Source: an uncultured Bacteroidales bacterium (lineage in GTDB: Bacteria > Bacteroidota > Bacteroidia > Bacteroidales > UBA932). From it: 64,000 nucleotides of DNA. Below the pieces are notes generated by a model. That model saw nothing but the letters and a program-made list of their open reading frames with translations, was not told the origin of the DNA and did no database searches. The DNA is taken from the NCBI GenBank assembly GCA_934695325.1, contig CAKUVD010000008.1, forward strand, positions 1-64,000, written 5' to 3'. A program made the translations under genes and the position numbers. This document shows, one piece after another, positions 7,890-17,158 of this stretch; within the stretch, counting starts at the first letter, position 1; every line of letters begins with the position of its first letter.

Positions 7890-9335
7890 ATGGATATAAA
7901 CGAAGAGAAGGAACTGCTTCAGGACATAACGAAGAAGGAGTATAAGGAAGGATTCGTGACGGATGTGGATCAGGACTTCATACCGAAAGGCCTGAACGAG
8001 GACATTGTCAGGATGATTTCCGAAAGGAAGGGAGAGCCTCAGTGGCTGCTGGATTTCCGGTTGGACGCATTCCGCAAATGGCAGAAGATGGAGATGCCTG
8101 ACTGGGGCCATCTGGATATGCCTCATATCGACTATCAGGATATAATATATTATGCCGCCCCGAAGAAGGACGCTGACAGGCCTAAGGAAATCGACCCTAA
8201 GCTGGAGGAGACCTTCGACAAGCTCGGCATTCCTCTGAAGGAGCGCAAGGCTCTGGCCGGAGTGACAGCGGTGGATGCGGTATTTGATTCTGTATCAGTG
8301 GCTACGACATTCCGTAAGGAACTGGCTGAAAGAGGAATAATCTTCTGCTCGTTCAGCGAGGCCGTTAAAGAGCATCCTGACCTGGTGCGTAAATATCTCG
8401 CCACGGTAGTCCCGTCCGGGGACAACTACTTCGCCGCATTGAACTCGGCAGTATTCAGCGACGGCTCGTTCTGCTATATTCCGAAAGGAGTCCGCTGCCC
8501 GATGGAGCTGTCCAGCTATTTCCGAATCAATGCGAAGGGCACCGGCCAGTTCGAGAGGACGCTCATCGTCGCCGACGAGGGCTCCACATTGAGCTATATG
8601 GAAGGCTGCACCGCGCCTATGCGAGACGAGAACCAGCTTCACGCCGCAGTTGTGGAAATCGTGGCTCTTAAAGATTCCGATGTCAAGTACAGCACTGTGC
8701 AGAACTGGTATCCTGGAGACGCCGACGGTAAGGGGGGTATCCTTAATCTCGTGACCAAGAGGGGAATATGTATGGAGGGAGCGCATCTCTCCTGGACTCA
8801 GGTCGAGACAGGCTCTGCCATAACGTGGAAATATCCGAGCACGATTCTGAAAGGCGATTATTCATCATCGGAGTTCTATTCCGTAGCCGTTACCAACAAC
8901 TGGCAGCAGGCCGATACCGGAACGAAGATGATTCACATAGGGAAGGGCACGAAAAGCCGCATCGTCAGCAAGGGAATTTCGGCAGGACATAGCCAGAACA
9001 GCTACCGCGGTCTTGTACGTATGCTGCCCGGAGCTGCGGGGGCGCGTAATTTCTCACAGTGCGACAGCCTGCTTATCGGCTCGCAGTGCGGCGCCCACAC
9101 GTTCCCTGATGTCCGCAGTGACAATGCTACCGCCGTCGTCGAGCACGAGGCCACCACTTCCAAGATCAATGAAGACCAGCTCTTCTATTGCAACCAGCGC
9201 GGAATCGGTCCTGAGGACGCCGTGGGGCTGATTGTCAATGGATATGCCCGTGAGGTGCTCAGCAAGCTGCCTATGGAGTTCGCCGTCGAGGCGCAGAAGC
9301 TTCTCCAGGTGTCTCTTGAGGGCTCTGTCGGCTAG
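7890..9335 (+). CDS. sufB: Fe-S cluster scaffold protein SufB
   Basis: Scaffold subunit of the SUF SufBCD complex, on which Fe-S clusters are built in the cytoplasm. Length is 481 aa, normal. The C-terminal beta-helix shows the SufB pattern: [20 protein letters not shown], then [37 protein letters not shown], and [22 protein letters not shown]. The partners sufC and sufD are not next to it but about 9.2 kb away at 18578, with the thiamin operon between. pnuC starts 14 bp after the stop and probably shares the transcript. Confidence 0.96.
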   Translation: MDINEEKELLQDITKKEYKEGFVTDVDQDFIPKGLNEDIVRMISERKGEPQWLLDFRLDAFRKWQKMEMPDWGHLDMPHIDYQDIIYYAAPKKDADRPKEIDPKLEETFDKLGIPLKERKALAGVTAVDAVFDSVSVATTFRKELAERGIIFCSFSEAVKEHPDLVRKYLATVVPSGDNYFAALNSAVFSDGSFCYIPKGVRCPMELSSYFRINAKGTGQFERTLIVADEGSTLSYMEGCTAPMRDENQLHAAVVEIVALKDSDVKYSTVQNWYPGDADGKGGILNLVTKRGICMEGAHLSWTQVETGSAITWKYPSTILKGDYSSSEFYSVAVTNNWQQADTGTKMIHIGKGTKSRIVSKGISAGHSQNSYRGLVRMLPGAAGARNFSQCDSLLIGSQCGAHTFPDVRSDNATAVVEHEATTSKINEDQLFYCNQRGIGPEDAVGLIVNGYAREVLSKLPMEFAVEAQKLLQVSLEGSVG

Positions 9336-9349
9336 CATAAAATCAAGCA

Positions 9350-10006
9350 ATGGACTGGATTAATTATACATTGTTCACCATCGGCGGAGATACGCCGGTG
9401 CTTCTCATTGACCTGCTCACATCGCTGGCGGGCCTTACCTGCGTTTTCCTCGCAGGTCGCAACAGCAAATATAACTTCTGGGTCGGGTACATTTATTCGC
9501 TCCTCCTGTTCCTGATGTTCTGGAACAAGAATCTTTACGCAAACCTTATACTTCAGCCCATATCGCTGGGAATCAATATTCTCGGGCACTACAGATGGAC
9601 GCATCCAAGGAAAGGCGAGCAGAGTTCGGAAGACATCTCCTCCCTGAAAGTGACGATGCTGACTTGGCCGCAGCGTATGGCTGCCATAGCCTCCATATTC
9701 ATTATCGCCATCGGCTGGGGATGGTTCATAAGCCTTGTCGGCAATGTTGTGTTCCCCGGCAAGATTCCTTCAGACCCGATTCCGTATCTTGATGCCTGCG
9801 TGACGATACTTATCCTTGTGGCTCAGTTCCTGTCTGCTCTGAAGAAGTGGGACTGCTGGATAGCCTGGCTTATGGTCAATGTCTTCCAGATGGCTATGCA
9901 TATCTCAGTGGGCCACGTGTTTATGCCTTTCGTCTGTGGGCTTTACCTCGTGAACGGCATCTGGTCACTCATCACCTGGTCAGGGCTCTACAAGAAGAAG
10001 GCGTAG
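9350..10006 (+). CDS. PnuC-family vitamin transporter, probably thiamin (PnuT-like)
   Basis: Inner-membrane transporter of the PnuC fold (218 aa, about seven hydrophobic segments). Typical segments are NLYANLILQPISLGINILG followed by HYRWTHP, and later FLSALKKWDCWIAWLMVNV. PnuC members move nicotinamide riboside; the PnuT subgroup of Bacteroidota moves thiamin and is usually beside thi genes. Here the convergent thiamin operon ends 8 bp away, so thiamin is the likelier cargo. No TPP riboswitch precedes it; it appears to be read from the sufB promoter. Substrate assignment is inference. Confidence 0.8.
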   Translation: MDWINYTLFTIGGDTPVLLIDLLTSLAGLTCVFLAGRNSKYNFWVGYIYSLLLFLMFWNKNLYANLILQPISLGINILGHYRWTHPRKGEQSSEDISSLKVTMLTWPQRMAAIASIFIIAIGWGWFISLVGNVVFPGKIPSDPIPYLDACVTILILVAQFLSALKKWDCWIAWLMVNVFQMAMHISVGHVFMPFVCGLYLVNGIWSLITWSGLYKKKA

Positions 10007-10013
10007 GCCATCA

Positions 10014-10646
10014 TTAGGCTTCGGATGCTTTCTGAAGTAGATCCTTAAGATATCCAGCCGGGTCTTCGGACTGCCACAGGGCCCCGAGGACTGCCGCGCC
10101 GCCGAAGCCGAACTCCCTCAGCTCCGGAATATGCTCCACGCTGACACCTCCCAGGGCGTAGACCTTGCTGTCGATGATACCATCATCGGCGGCCTTTCTG
10201 AGGTCAATGCGTGAGAACGCAGCGCCGTAGCCTTCTTTCGAGATGCTGTCGTATATAGGACTGAGGAACAGGTAGTCACAGTTGTCCTTGTATTTTTGAA
10301 CCTCGGCTATGCTGTGGCAGGAGCGGGAGACCGTAAGCTGTCTGGAGCCTGACCTGTGGCCTGAGTCTTCGGGAATGTCCGTGCCGATGAAATCCGGTAC
10401 GTCTGGATTCCTGGAATTAAGGTGCACGCCGCCGACAGGAAACTTCCGCACCAGACCGTGGCAGTCGTGCAGGACAATGCGGCCGAGATATTCCGGGTCA
10501 ATGTCTTGCAGCCATTCTGCCAACTGCTGTTCTGTCGCTCCGGGCTTACGCAAATGAAGCTTTTCCAGGCCTCCCCGGAAAAGCTCATTCACAAGTGCAG
10601 TCTCTCCATCGAAGAACGATGGGCGAGTTATGGCGATTATTCTCAT
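10014..10646 (-). CDS. second ThiE/TenI-like protein
   Basis: TIM-barrel protein of the thiamin phosphate synthase family, last gene of the thiamin operon. I see HLRKPG, IVLHD, GVHLNSRN, DYLFLSPIYDSISKEGYG and ALGGV. These fit the TenI/ThiE fold, with the phosphate-loop GG replaced by YALGGVS. With a full thiE at 13420 this copy may be the TenI-type thiazole tautomerase, or a second synthase. I chose the ATG at 10646, one base after the thiF stop, over the GTG/ATG 15 bases upstream that would overlap thiF. Tight coupling to thiF is clear. Confidence 0.75.
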   Translation of the reverse strand: MRIIAITRPSFFDGETALVNELFRGGLEKLHLRKPGATEQQLAEWLQDIDPEYLGRIVLHDCHGLVRKFPVGGVHLNSRNPDVPDFIGTDIPEDSGHRSGSRQLTVSRSCHSIAEVQKYKDNCDYLFLSPIYDSISKEGYGAAFSRIDLRKAADDGIIDSKVYALGGVSVEHIPELREFGFGGAAVLGALWQSEDPAGYLKDLLQKASEA

Positions 10647-10647
10647 C

Positions 10648-11361
10648 TTAGGGCAGGTCAATGATGTAAGACTCCATAGTCCTCAGGTCTATGCTCCATA
10701 GCCTTCCGATGAGCGGCTCACCGAATCCTGCTGCAATCTGAAGAACTTGGTTGGCTTCCACACTTCCCGTAATCGCCGGGGTGATTCCAAGGACGGCTTT
10801 GCTTGGGGGAGTCATTGATGTCAATTCTTCTTCATCATACAAGTCTCTGTAGGAATGTACCTTGCCGCTTGCGTCAGGCAGCCCGAATACGGAAACCTGG
10901 CCGTTTAGCCCCTGTATGCTGCCATAGACATAAGGCTTGCCCAGGCGGAGACAGTGGTCATTGATCAGGAAACGCGTGGCGAAATTGTCGCATCCGTCCA
11001 CGACAAGATCGTAGGCGGAGATTATCTCATCAGCATTGTCCTCTGACAGGAAACAGTCATTGACCTGTATATCGACCTCCTTGTTGAGGCAGTGGAGACG
11101 CTGATATGCGCACTGGACCTTGCTCTGCCCGACTTCGTCCTCATTGTACAGAGTCTGGCGCTGGAGGTTGGATATGCTCACCTTGTCTGCGTCGATGATT
11201 CCCAGGGTGCCGATGCCGGCTGCGGTGAGGTAGGTCGCTATCGGGGAGCCCAGTCCTCCTGCCCCTACGAGCAGAGCTTTGGCAGCGGAGAGCCTTCTCT
11301 GGCCCTCCTCCCCAAGTTCCGGAAGCATCGTCTGTCTGGAATATCTTTCGGATGAATCCAT
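10648..11361 (-). CDS. thiF: ThiF/MoeB/HesA-family adenylyltransferase
   Basis: Adenylates the C-terminal Gly of ThiS so that it can accept sulfur for the thiazole ring. The nucleotide site is GAGGLGSPIATYL at about 33-45, followed by DADKVSISNLQRQ and VDGCDNFATRF. The protein (237 aa) lacks the zinc CxxC pairs of MoeB and E. coli ThiF. In the crossover loop it has TPPSKAVLG where many relatives have Cys. As far as I recall, related Bacteroidota ThiF proteins look the same. It sits 4 bp after thiH. Confidence 0.88.
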   Translation of the reverse strand: MDSSERYSRQTMLPELGEEGQRRLSAAKALLVGAGGLGSPIATYLTAAGIGTLGIIDADKVSISNLQRQTLYNEDEVGQSKVQCAYQRLHCLNKEVDIQVNDCFLSEDNADEIISAYDLVVDGCDNFATRFLINDHCLRLGKPYVYGSIQGLNGQVSVFGLPDASGKVHSYRDLYDEEELTSMTPPSKAVLGITPAITGSVEANQVLQIAAGFGEPLIGRLWSIDLRTMESYIIDLP

Positions 11362-11365
11362 AATG

Positions 11366-12499
11366 CTATTTCTTTATGTTTACAGTGTCGAAGCTGGAGT
11401 CCCAGTCCTTCCATACCGGCTCGCGGCCGAGTTCCCTCAGTCTTCGGTCTATTTCGGCGGCAGTCCTGTCATCGCTGACGTGGAACTGCTCAAGAGACTG
11501 AGGATAAGTGTAGTATCCACCCGGGTCGGTCTTGCTCTCTGCACTCATTGTCGTGACACCGAGGGTGGCCATGTTGTCCCTGATCTTGGCAGGTTCGCGA
11601 GTCGAGTAGGAGATATCGACGTCGTGGTCGAAGATGCGCATGGCGAACGTCACCTGTGCAAGCTGCCTGTCGCTCATAACGCAGTTCGGCTGGAATCCTC
11701 CGTTCTCCGCAGGTCGCATACGCGGGAAGTTCACGCTGTATTTGGTGCGCCAGTAGTGTTTCTGGAGATAGCGGAGATGGTATGCCATCATAGTGATGTC
11801 TGTTCTCCACTCTTTCTCCAGGCCTATCAGAACGCCCATTCCTATGGAGTGCACTCCTGCCTGGCCCATACGGTCGAAGCCGTTGCAGCGCCAGTCGAAG
11901 TTCGCCTTCATCCCGCGCGGGTGATAGATGTTGTAATGTGCTCTGTTATAAGTCTCCTGGAAGCATATCACTCCGTTCATGCCGTGATGGGTGAGCTCCT
12001 CGTAATCCTCTGCGCTCAGAGGCATCACCTCGATTTTTAGGTTGGAGAAATACTTCTTTGCGATATCGAGAGCCTTGGCCAGGTACGGGACGCCTGCCTT
12101 CACTGGGTTCTCTCCGGTGACTATCAGCAGGTTCTCGAACGGTGCCAGCTTCTTTATGGCCTTGTACTCGTCCTCGCACTGCTCCGGGGTCAGGATTACC
12201 CTCTTCATCGGGTTGCTGGCGTGGAAGCCGCAATAGACGCAGGAGTTTATGCAGGAGTTGGTGATATAGAGCGGAATGAACATCGAGATGGTCTTTCCAA
12301 ACCTCTCCTCGGTGTATTTGCGTGAAAGCCTTGCCATCTGCTCAAGGTATGGCTCGGCTGCCGGTGAGATCATCGCCATAAAGTCATTGACATCGCAATG
12401 CTCCTTGGCGAGAGCTCGACGCACGTCATTCTCGGTCATAGCCGCAATGCGTGCAGTGGTCTCGTCCCAGCTTATCTTATCTAATTCGTCTGTGAACAT
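11366..12499 (-). CDS. thiH: 2-iminoacetate synthase ThiH (radical SAM tyrosine lyase)
   Basis: Cleaves tyrosine to dehydroglycine for thiazole synthesis under anaerobic conditions, using a [4Fe-4S] cluster and SAM. The cluster motif is C83-x3-C87-x2-C90 (NSCINSCVYCGF). Further ThiH features are ICFQETYNRAHYNIYHPRG and NFPRMRPAENGG. Length (377 aa) is normal. The use of ThiH rather than ThiO fits a strict anaerobe. Its Fe-S need links it loosely to the flanking suf genes. Confidence 0.95.
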   Translation of the reverse strand: MFTDELDKISWDETTARIAAMTENDVRRALAKEHCDVNDFMAMISPAAEPYLEQMARLSRKYTEERFGKTISMFIPLYITNSCINSCVYCGFHASNPMKRVILTPEQCEDEYKAIKKLAPFENLLIVTGENPVKAGVPYLAKALDIAKKYFSNLKIEVMPLSAEDYEELTHHGMNGVICFQETYNRAHYNIYHPRGMKANFDWRCNGFDRMGQAGVHSIGMGVLIGLEKEWRTDITMMAYHLRYLQKHYWRTKYSVNFPRMRPAENGGFQPNCVMSDRQLAQVTFAMRIFDHDVDISYSTREPAKIRDNMATLGVTTMSAESKTDPGGYYTYPQSLEQFHVSDDRTAAEIDRRLRELGREPVWKDWDSSFDTVNIKK

Positions 12500-12540
12500 T
12501 TTTCTATTTTTTATATCTTCTCAAGTCGTGAGCTGGTGGC

Positions 12541-13314
12541 TTAGTCGTTGAGGAATGCTGTGAGTGGCGAGCTTGCCTCAGCGCAGTCGCTGACGGCTCC
12601 GAGTCCAGCCTCATAGGCGCGGCGGCCGCTGATGACTGCCTCTTTGAATGCCTTTGCCATTTCTACCGGGTCTCCTGCTACTGCGATGGCCGTGTTGACA
12701 AGGCATGCATCTGCGCCCATCTCCATAGCCTCTGCGGCGTGGCTAGGCGCTCCGATGCCTGCGTCCACTACGACAGGAACAGTGGCCTGCTCTATGATGA
12801 TGCGCAGGAAATCCCTGGTCTGCAAGCCTTTGTTGGTTCCGATAGGGGCTCCGAGAGGCATCACGGTAGCCGCACCGGCCTCTTCGAGATGCTTGCACAA
12901 TGTCGGGTCTGCCTGGCAGTAAGGCAGCACGATGAAGCCGAGCTTAACAAGCTGCTCTGTCGCTTTCAATGTCTCTATGGAGTCAGGGAGCAGATAGCGA
13001 GGATCAGGGTGTATTTCGAGCTTGAGCCAGTTGGTGCCGAAAGCCTCGCGGGCCATCTGGGCTGCGAATACCGCTTCCTCTGCATTACGCACACCGCTGG
13101 TGTTAGGAAGCAGCTGTATGCCCTTGTTCTGTACTATGTGGGAGAGGAGGTCGTCCTCCTTGTCTTCCAGTTCGATGCGTTTCATCGCCACTGTAACCAT
13201 CTCAGACTCGGAAGCCTTGATGGCCTCAGCCATTAAGGTGTTGTTGTTGAACTTGCCTGTTCCGAGGAACAGCCGGGAATTGAATTCTCTTCCCGCGATA
13301 ACCAATTTATTCAT
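12541..13314 (-). CDS. thiG: thiazole synthase
   Basis: Forms the thiazole phosphate ring from dehydroglycine, DXP and ThiS-thiocarboxylate; TIM barrel, cytoplasmic. Length 257 aa. Landmarks: LFLGTGKF near the N-terminus, [23 protein letters not shown] (Lys forms the imine with DXP), [12 protein letters not shown], and [28 protein letters not shown] split over the phosphate loop. A copy of the dispersed repeat lies at 13331-13348, just upstream of the start. Confidence 0.96.
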   Translation of the reverse strand: MNKLVIAGREFNSRLFLGTGKFNNNTLMAEAIKASESEMVTVAMKRIELEDKEDDLLSHIVQNKGIQLLPNTSGVRNAEEAVFAAQMAREAFGTNWLKLEIHPDPRYLLPDSIETLKATEQLVKLGFIVLPYCQADPTLCKHLEEAGAATVMPLGAPIGTNKGLQTRDFLRIIIEQATVPVVVDAGIGAPSHAAEAMEMGADACLVNTAIAVAGDPVEMAKAFKEAVISGRRAYEAGLGAVSDCAEASSPLTAFLND

Positions 13315-13330
13315 TTCAATTTTTTATTTT

Positions 13331-13348
13331 AGAAGCTGTCTTGAAATT
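13331..13348 (-). repeat. dispersed AAACAGNTTCT-type repeat upstream of thiG
   Basis: Minus-strand AATTTCAAGACAGCTTCT, 17 bp before the thiG ATG. It is in the same orientation to its gene as the copies before aroC and asd. Confidence 0.4.
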
Positions 13349-13419
13349 ATTATCTGAAGTCTTTTGCCTCAAACGACTTTTCAAAGCCTATTCTAAGTCC
13401 TCGTCCCGGGGGATTCTTC

Positions 13420-14055
13420 TCAAATCCGCCCGGAACTGGACAGCCTCAATGTATCTATTATTCTTGCTGTCATCACCACCGGGTCCGGCGCATTCAGAAT
13501 GGCCCCGCTCAGTGCGATGCCGCTCACTCCGGTCTCCAGGATGGCGGGAATGTCGCCGACGGTGATTCCGCCGATGGCGACGATGGGAAGGTCAATGCCG
13601 TTCTCCCTCATTTTCAGGACAATGCTCCTGTACCCTTCGAGTCCCAGTACCGGTGACAGATTCTTCTTCGTGGTGGTGAAACGGAACGGGCCGCATCCGA
13701 TGTAGTCCGCACCCTGCCTGTGCAGGCGCTGCACGTCCTCGAATGTGTTGGCGGTGCCACCGATGACTTTGTCGGGGCCAAGTATCTTGCGGGCCTCGTC
13801 CACTGGTATGTCGTTCTTGCCCAGATGCACTCCGTCAGCGCCTGTCTTTTCAACAAGTTCCACGTGGTCGTCCAGTATGAACTTGGCGCCGAACTTTCGG
13901 CAGAGCGGCTGCACTTCTTCAGCGCATCTGATGATGTCCGTTTCTGGAGAGTCCTTCATCCGCAGCTGAATCCAGCGGCATCCTCCTTCCAGGGCCATAC
14001 GTATCCCGTCGGCATAGCCTATCGTCGGAGTGAAATGTGAAATGTATTGGAACAT
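13420..14055 (-). CDS. thiE: thiamin phosphate synthase
   Basis: Joins HMP-diphosphate and thiazole phosphate to thiamin phosphate. Length 211 aa. Motifs: WIQLRMKDS, FILDDHVELVEKTGADGVHLGKNDIP, GGTANTFEDV, DYIGCGPFRFTTTKKN and VAIGGITVGDIP. All the usual pyrophosphate- and phosphate-binding segments are present, so this is the true synthase and the 10014 gene is the divergent copy. It is 6 bp downstream of thiS. Confidence 0.95.
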   Translation of the reverse strand: MFQYISHFTPTIGYADGIRMALEGGCRWIQLRMKDSPETDIIRCAEEVQPLCRKFGAKFILDDHVELVEKTGADGVHLGKNDIPVDEARKILGPDKVIGGTANTFEDVQRLHRQGADYIGCGPFRFTTTKKNLSPVLGLEGYRSIVLKMRENGIDLPIVAIGGITVGDIPAILETGVSGIALSGAILNAPDPVVMTARIIDTLRLSSSGRI

Positions 14056-14061
14056 AGTTCA

Positions 14062-14259
14062 TTAACCTCCGCAAGCGGCTCTTATGACGACTACATTGAC
14101 CCCTTCCGTGATGGCGCAGCTATCCCATTCGCTGCGTGGAACCATCTTATTGGAGACCGCCACGGCGACTCCCTTCTCCGGCAGAGCGAGCTGCTCCGCA
14201 AGTTCCTTCAATGTGGAGGCTTCCGTCTCCACCGGCTTGTTGTTTACTGTTATGTTCAT
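14062..14259 (-). CDS. thiS: sulfur carrier protein ThiS
   Basis: Ubiquitin-like carrier (65 aa) that brings sulfur to ThiG. It ends in ...AACGG, and the C-terminal Gly-Gly is the site of adenylation and thiocarboxylation. MNITVNNKPV and LPEKGVAVAVSNKMVPRSEW are typical. It lies between thiD and thiE. Confidence 0.93.
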   Translation of the reverse strand: MNITVNNKPVETEASTLKELAEQLALPEKGVAVAVSNKMVPRSEWDSCAITEGVNVVVIRAACGG

Positions 14260-14521
14260 ATACTTATAATTTAAAATCGGAGGCCACAGCTTGATAATTA
14301 TCTGTCCTTATATATGCTTATGTATCAAGTGTTTGTATCTTGCCATCGTATAGCTCCCGAGGAATGGCACTAAAAAAATCGGTATCCAGGCCACGCATTT
14401 AGAATTATATGTTTGTATATATTATTGTAAATTAAACACTTATCTAATATCGGCAAGGCGTTCACGTGGAATACGACTCTTTCTTAATCTGTTGCTGTTT
14501 TCTTACTCCTGTGATGCACTC
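14260..14521. other. 262-bp AT-rich gap inside the thiamin operon
   Basis: No ORF, no second TPP aptamer core and no exact -7 box on the minus strand were found. A weak stem CTTGATA/TATCAAG could form near 14290-14341. The gap may mark an internal promoter, but I cannot support one. Confidence 0.4.
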
Positions 14522-15340
14522 TTAGTCCTGTCCCCATAGGCTCCAGAAATGCTTCACTGGCCCGAAGCCGTGTCCTATTTCGTATTCCGCCCCGGCGATA
14601 ATCGCTTCATTTATATAGTCCTTCGCGGCAACCGCTGCATCCGGAAGCGCCATACCTTTCGCCAGCATTGATGCGAATGCAGAGGAAAGTGTGCAGCCTG
14701 TCCCGTGGGTGTTCTTCGTATGGATGCGTGCAGACGGGAGCTCATAAAGATTGCCGTCCTCGACATCGTAGAATATATCCACAAGCTTTTCTTCCGTCAG
14801 ATGCCCCGCTTTCAGGAGCACGCTTGCACCGCACTTGTCAGCAAGACGTCGCGCCGCATCAGGGAGTTCCTTCTGGACGCTCAGCCTTTCGCCGCCAAGC
14901 AGAATCTCAGCCTCCGGGATGTTTGGCGTTATGACTCTGGCCCTCGGCAGGAGGTCTGAGATCAGTGATGCGATGGCCTCTTCTTCTATGAGCCTATGCC
15001 CCGATGTGGAAACCATCACAGGGTCTAGAACCACATTCTTCACATTGTACTTGTCCAGCATCTTGCGCACGCATCTGACTACTTCAGAAGAATGCAGCAT
15101 CCCTATCTTTACCGCATCGGCTCCGATGTCGGAGAGCACTGCATCTATCTGCCCCTCCAGAATGTCCACTGGAACTGCGCTTACTGCATTGACCCCCAAA
15201 GTGTTCTGGACGGTAACTGCGGTGATTGCCGATGCGGCGTAGCATCCGCAGGCGGAGATTGTCTTGATGTCCGCCTGGACACCGGCGCCTCCGCCCGAGT
15301 CGCTGCCGGCAATCGTGAGAACTTTATGATAGTGCTTCAT
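14522..15340 (-). CDS. thiD: hydroxymethylpyrimidine (phosphate) kinase
   Basis: Two-step kinase that makes HMP diphosphate for ThiE; ribokinase fold, 272 aa. Motifs: IAGSDSGGGAGVQADIKT at the N-terminus, VQNTLGV, LDPVMVSTSGHRL, TPNIPEAE, and the anion-hole/catalytic THGTGCTLSSAFAS (Asp/Gly area). Typical length and no anomalies. With tenA upstream it suggests salvage of pyrimidine as well as synthesis. thiC is not in the window. Confidence 0.95.
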   Translation of the reverse strand: MKHYHKVLTIAGSDSGGGAGVQADIKTISACGCYAASAITAVTVQNTLGVNAVSAVPVDILEGQIDAVLSDIGADAVKIGMLHSSEVVRCVRKMLDKYNVKNVVLDPVMVSTSGHRLIEEEAIASLISDLLPRARVITPNIPEAEILLGGERLSVQKELPDAARRLADKCGASVLLKAGHLTEEKLVDIFYDVEDGNLYELPSARIHTKNTHGTGCTLSSAFASMLAKGMALPDAAVAAKDYINEAIIAGAEYEIGHGFGPVKHFWSLWGQD

Positions 15341-15442
15341 AATATATAGTTTTTTTACTTATCAGCTCTTTATAGCTTTCCCGGTGCTGTCACTGTCGGG
15401 AATTCAGGATGTCCTCCTTGAAAATTCCTTGTGATGCGGCGG

Positions 15443-16102
15443 TCAGTCTTCGTAGACCTGCTCCCAAAACCTGTATTCAAACTGGGTGGATTCTATAAAA
15501 ACTTGAGTCATAGCGTTCTGCCGCTCGGCGCTTTCTCTTGCGGCCATCTCGTCCGTAAGTCCTATGCTGCACCTTGCACCGTCGTCCATCATCGGGGACG
15601 AATAGCACTCTATCCAGCTTCGGTAAGGGTTCCTATCGAGCGTGGCGATTCCCAGGATGTATCTGCCTACCTCATTGTACACCCACATACATGGCAGCAT
15701 CGCGGCCATTGACAGCGAAAGGTCGCCGCTCGCGATAATCCCGGAAGTGTGACGCATATATTCCGCCGTTCCGGCGAGAGGCTTAGGGTCAATGCTGTCG
15801 TATCCCAGCGCCCCGAGTTCGTCGTGCAACGAGTTTTCCGCATCAATGCTTTCCTGTGCAAACTTTCGGTACAGTTCCGCGAGGGAGCCGTCCGGAAGCA
15901 TCGCCGCCAGGTCTCTCATCTCCTTGCCGTAGTTTGCGAGGTAGATGCGGTCCTGCCCTAGGTATCTGGCGAACTTCTCCGCGGGGAGAGTACCTGCCGC
16001 AAGCTCCTTTACGAAGGGATGCCTGCAGATGTCGTCAAATATCGGCTCAATGCTTTTCCACGCTATTTCGCTCCATTTCATCCTGATGGTCTGTTCAATC
16101 AT
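15443..16102 (-). CDS. tenA: TenA-type aminopyrimidine aminohydrolase (thiaminase II)
   Basis: Hydrolyses aminomethyl-HMP (a thiamin breakdown product) to HMP for re-use. It is an all-helical protein of 219 aa. The TenA_C nucleophile is Cys138 in LPCMWVYNEVG. Asp51 in YLGQDRIYLANYG and Glu209 in STQFEYRFW fit the other active-site positions. A later in-frame Met (MKWSEIAW) is possible as the start. The dispersed repeat at 16101-16120 touches the start codon. Confidence 0.92.
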   Translation of the reverse strand: MIEQTIRMKWSEIAWKSIEPIFDDICRHPFVKELAAGTLPAEKFARYLGQDRIYLANYGKEMRDLAAMLPDGSLAELYRKFAQESIDAENSLHDELGALGYDSIDPKPLAGTAEYMRHTSGIIASGDLSLSMAAMLPCMWVYNEVGRYILGIATLDRNPYRSWIECYSSPMMDDGARCSIGLTDEMAARESAERQNAMTQVFIESTQFEYRFWEQVYED

Positions 16103-16120
16103 TTCAAAACAGATTCTAGA
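16101..16120 (+). repeat. dispersed AAACAGATTCT repeat at the tenA start
   Basis: ATTTCAAAACAGATTCTAGA, close to the copies before aroC. Here it is opposite in direction to the gene. Confidence 0.45.
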
Positions 16121-16167
16121 ATCCAGGCGTTATATAAATCTATGTCGAATGAAATTCAGACAACCGC

Positions 16168-16872
16168 TTATTTCCTATGACCGATGATAGCGACATAAGA
16201 ACCCCTGTCATACCCGTCTATAGGGTCTTCTACAGCGGTGTATGAATAGTGTGGGTCTAGAGTGAGAGTCTGCTTGTATTCGAGAGAGGTGAAGCCATTG
16301 GCCTCCATAATGTCGGACTTCTCTTTGGTCGTGCGCCACGCCGCCTGCTTCACAAGTTCGATAGGATAAGGATCCTTAGGCTTGCAGCCTTCCAGAAGCG
16401 GATGATCCCACGTTCCTACTGCGAGCGCCAGGTTATAGATGAGTCCGTAAGGGCTTTCCTTGGGAACGTCTATCACCACGGCCTTGCCTCCCTTGCGTAG
16501 TGCCTTATGTGCCTTTCTGAGTGCAAGTCCCAAGTCCTGCATATAGCAAGGGCAGCCGTTGAAAAGTACTGTGTCATACAGATCCTCGCCATAGTCTGCA
16601 TCTTCCGCCGTATTGATTTCCACGTCGAATCCGCGTTTCCTGGCGATTTCCGCCATACCTTCCGCGGGCTCTATGCCGTGTTCAATGCGGATGCCGTACT
16701 TGTCTTCGAGCAGTTTCTCGAACAATCCGCTTCCGCATCCTATGGAAAGAATCTTCCCTGCGTCCTTCAACGTGGCTGCAACGAGCCTCAGCTCTGTCTC
16801 CAGTACGTTAGTGTTTTCCAGAAACCACGCATCGTATTCTGATGCGTATTGGTCAAATGCCTGATATCCCAT
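16168..16872 (-). CDS. class I SAM-dependent methyltransferase, first gene of the TPP-controlled operon
   Basis: 234 aa with the Rossmann methyltransferase pattern: motif I LSIGCGSGLFEKLL at about 41-54, an acidic residue after strand 2 (HGIEPAEGM), and NTAEDADYGEDLYDTVLFNG. A C-terminal cap region follows. I do not recognise a named family. It is the gene nearest the riboswitch, so thiamin status should control it. Known thiamin steps need no methyltransferase of this kind. Roles in salvage or detoxification of a methylated pyrimidine are possible but are speculation. A hitch-hiking gene is the alternative. Confidence 0.75.
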   Translation of the reverse strand: MGYQAFDQYASEYDAWFLENTNVLETELRLVAATLKDAGKILSIGCGSGLFEKLLEDKYGIRIEHGIEPAEGMAEIARKRGFDVEINTAEDADYGEDLYDTVLFNGCPCYMQDLGLALRKAHKALRKGGKAVVIDVPKESPYGLIYNLALAVGTWDHPLLEGCKPKDPYPIELVKQAAWRTTKEKSDIMEANGFTSLEYKQTLTLDPHYSYTAVEDPIDGYDRGSYVAIIGHRK

Positions 16873-16973
16873 ATCTTTTGATGTTTAAATTCGTCATCTT
16901 CTTCCGGAATTCCGGTTCTATTTCACCTAAGGGGTACCTGGCTGCCGCCGAATGCGTACAATGTCGATTTCAA

Positions 16974-17085
16974 TTCCTACGGCAGCATTACCTGCGTCAG
17001 GTCCTGAGGGTATAATCTCAGCCTTCTTCCCGCAGAAGCCGGATCTCAGCCCAGCCCTGCCGGATGCCTCGGCACCCCTTTGATG
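16974..17085 (-). ncRNA. TPP riboswitch (THI element)
   Basis: The minus strand from about 17085 reads CAAAGGGGTGCC, then GGGCTGAGAT, then after a variable stem GGCTGAGATTATACCC, ACCTGACGCAGGTAATGC and GCCGTAGGAA. These are the conserved TPP aptamer pieces CUGAGA, ACCC, ACCUGA and UAAUGC in order. It lies 100 nt before the methyltransferase and 10 nt after its -7 box. I see no U-run terminator after it, so control is probably translational. Confidence 0.93.
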
Positions 17086-17094
17086 TTCACCCGA

Positions 17095-17102
17095 CAAATA
17101 TA
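17095..17102 (-). promoter_or_regulatory. -7 box of the thiamin operon
   Basis: Minus-strand TATATTTG (plus CAAATATA). Transcription should begin at about 17088, directly at the riboswitch. Confidence 0.65.
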
Positions 17103-17158
17103 GTAAAAATCTCACAATCTCCACCTTTGTTTGTTAGAAAGAACAAAATTTCCAGATA

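Noticed and set aside
14260..14521. Second TPP riboswitch or internal promoter in the thiamin operon
   Set aside because: No CUGAGA/ACCUGA core and no exact TAnnTTTG on the minus strand.
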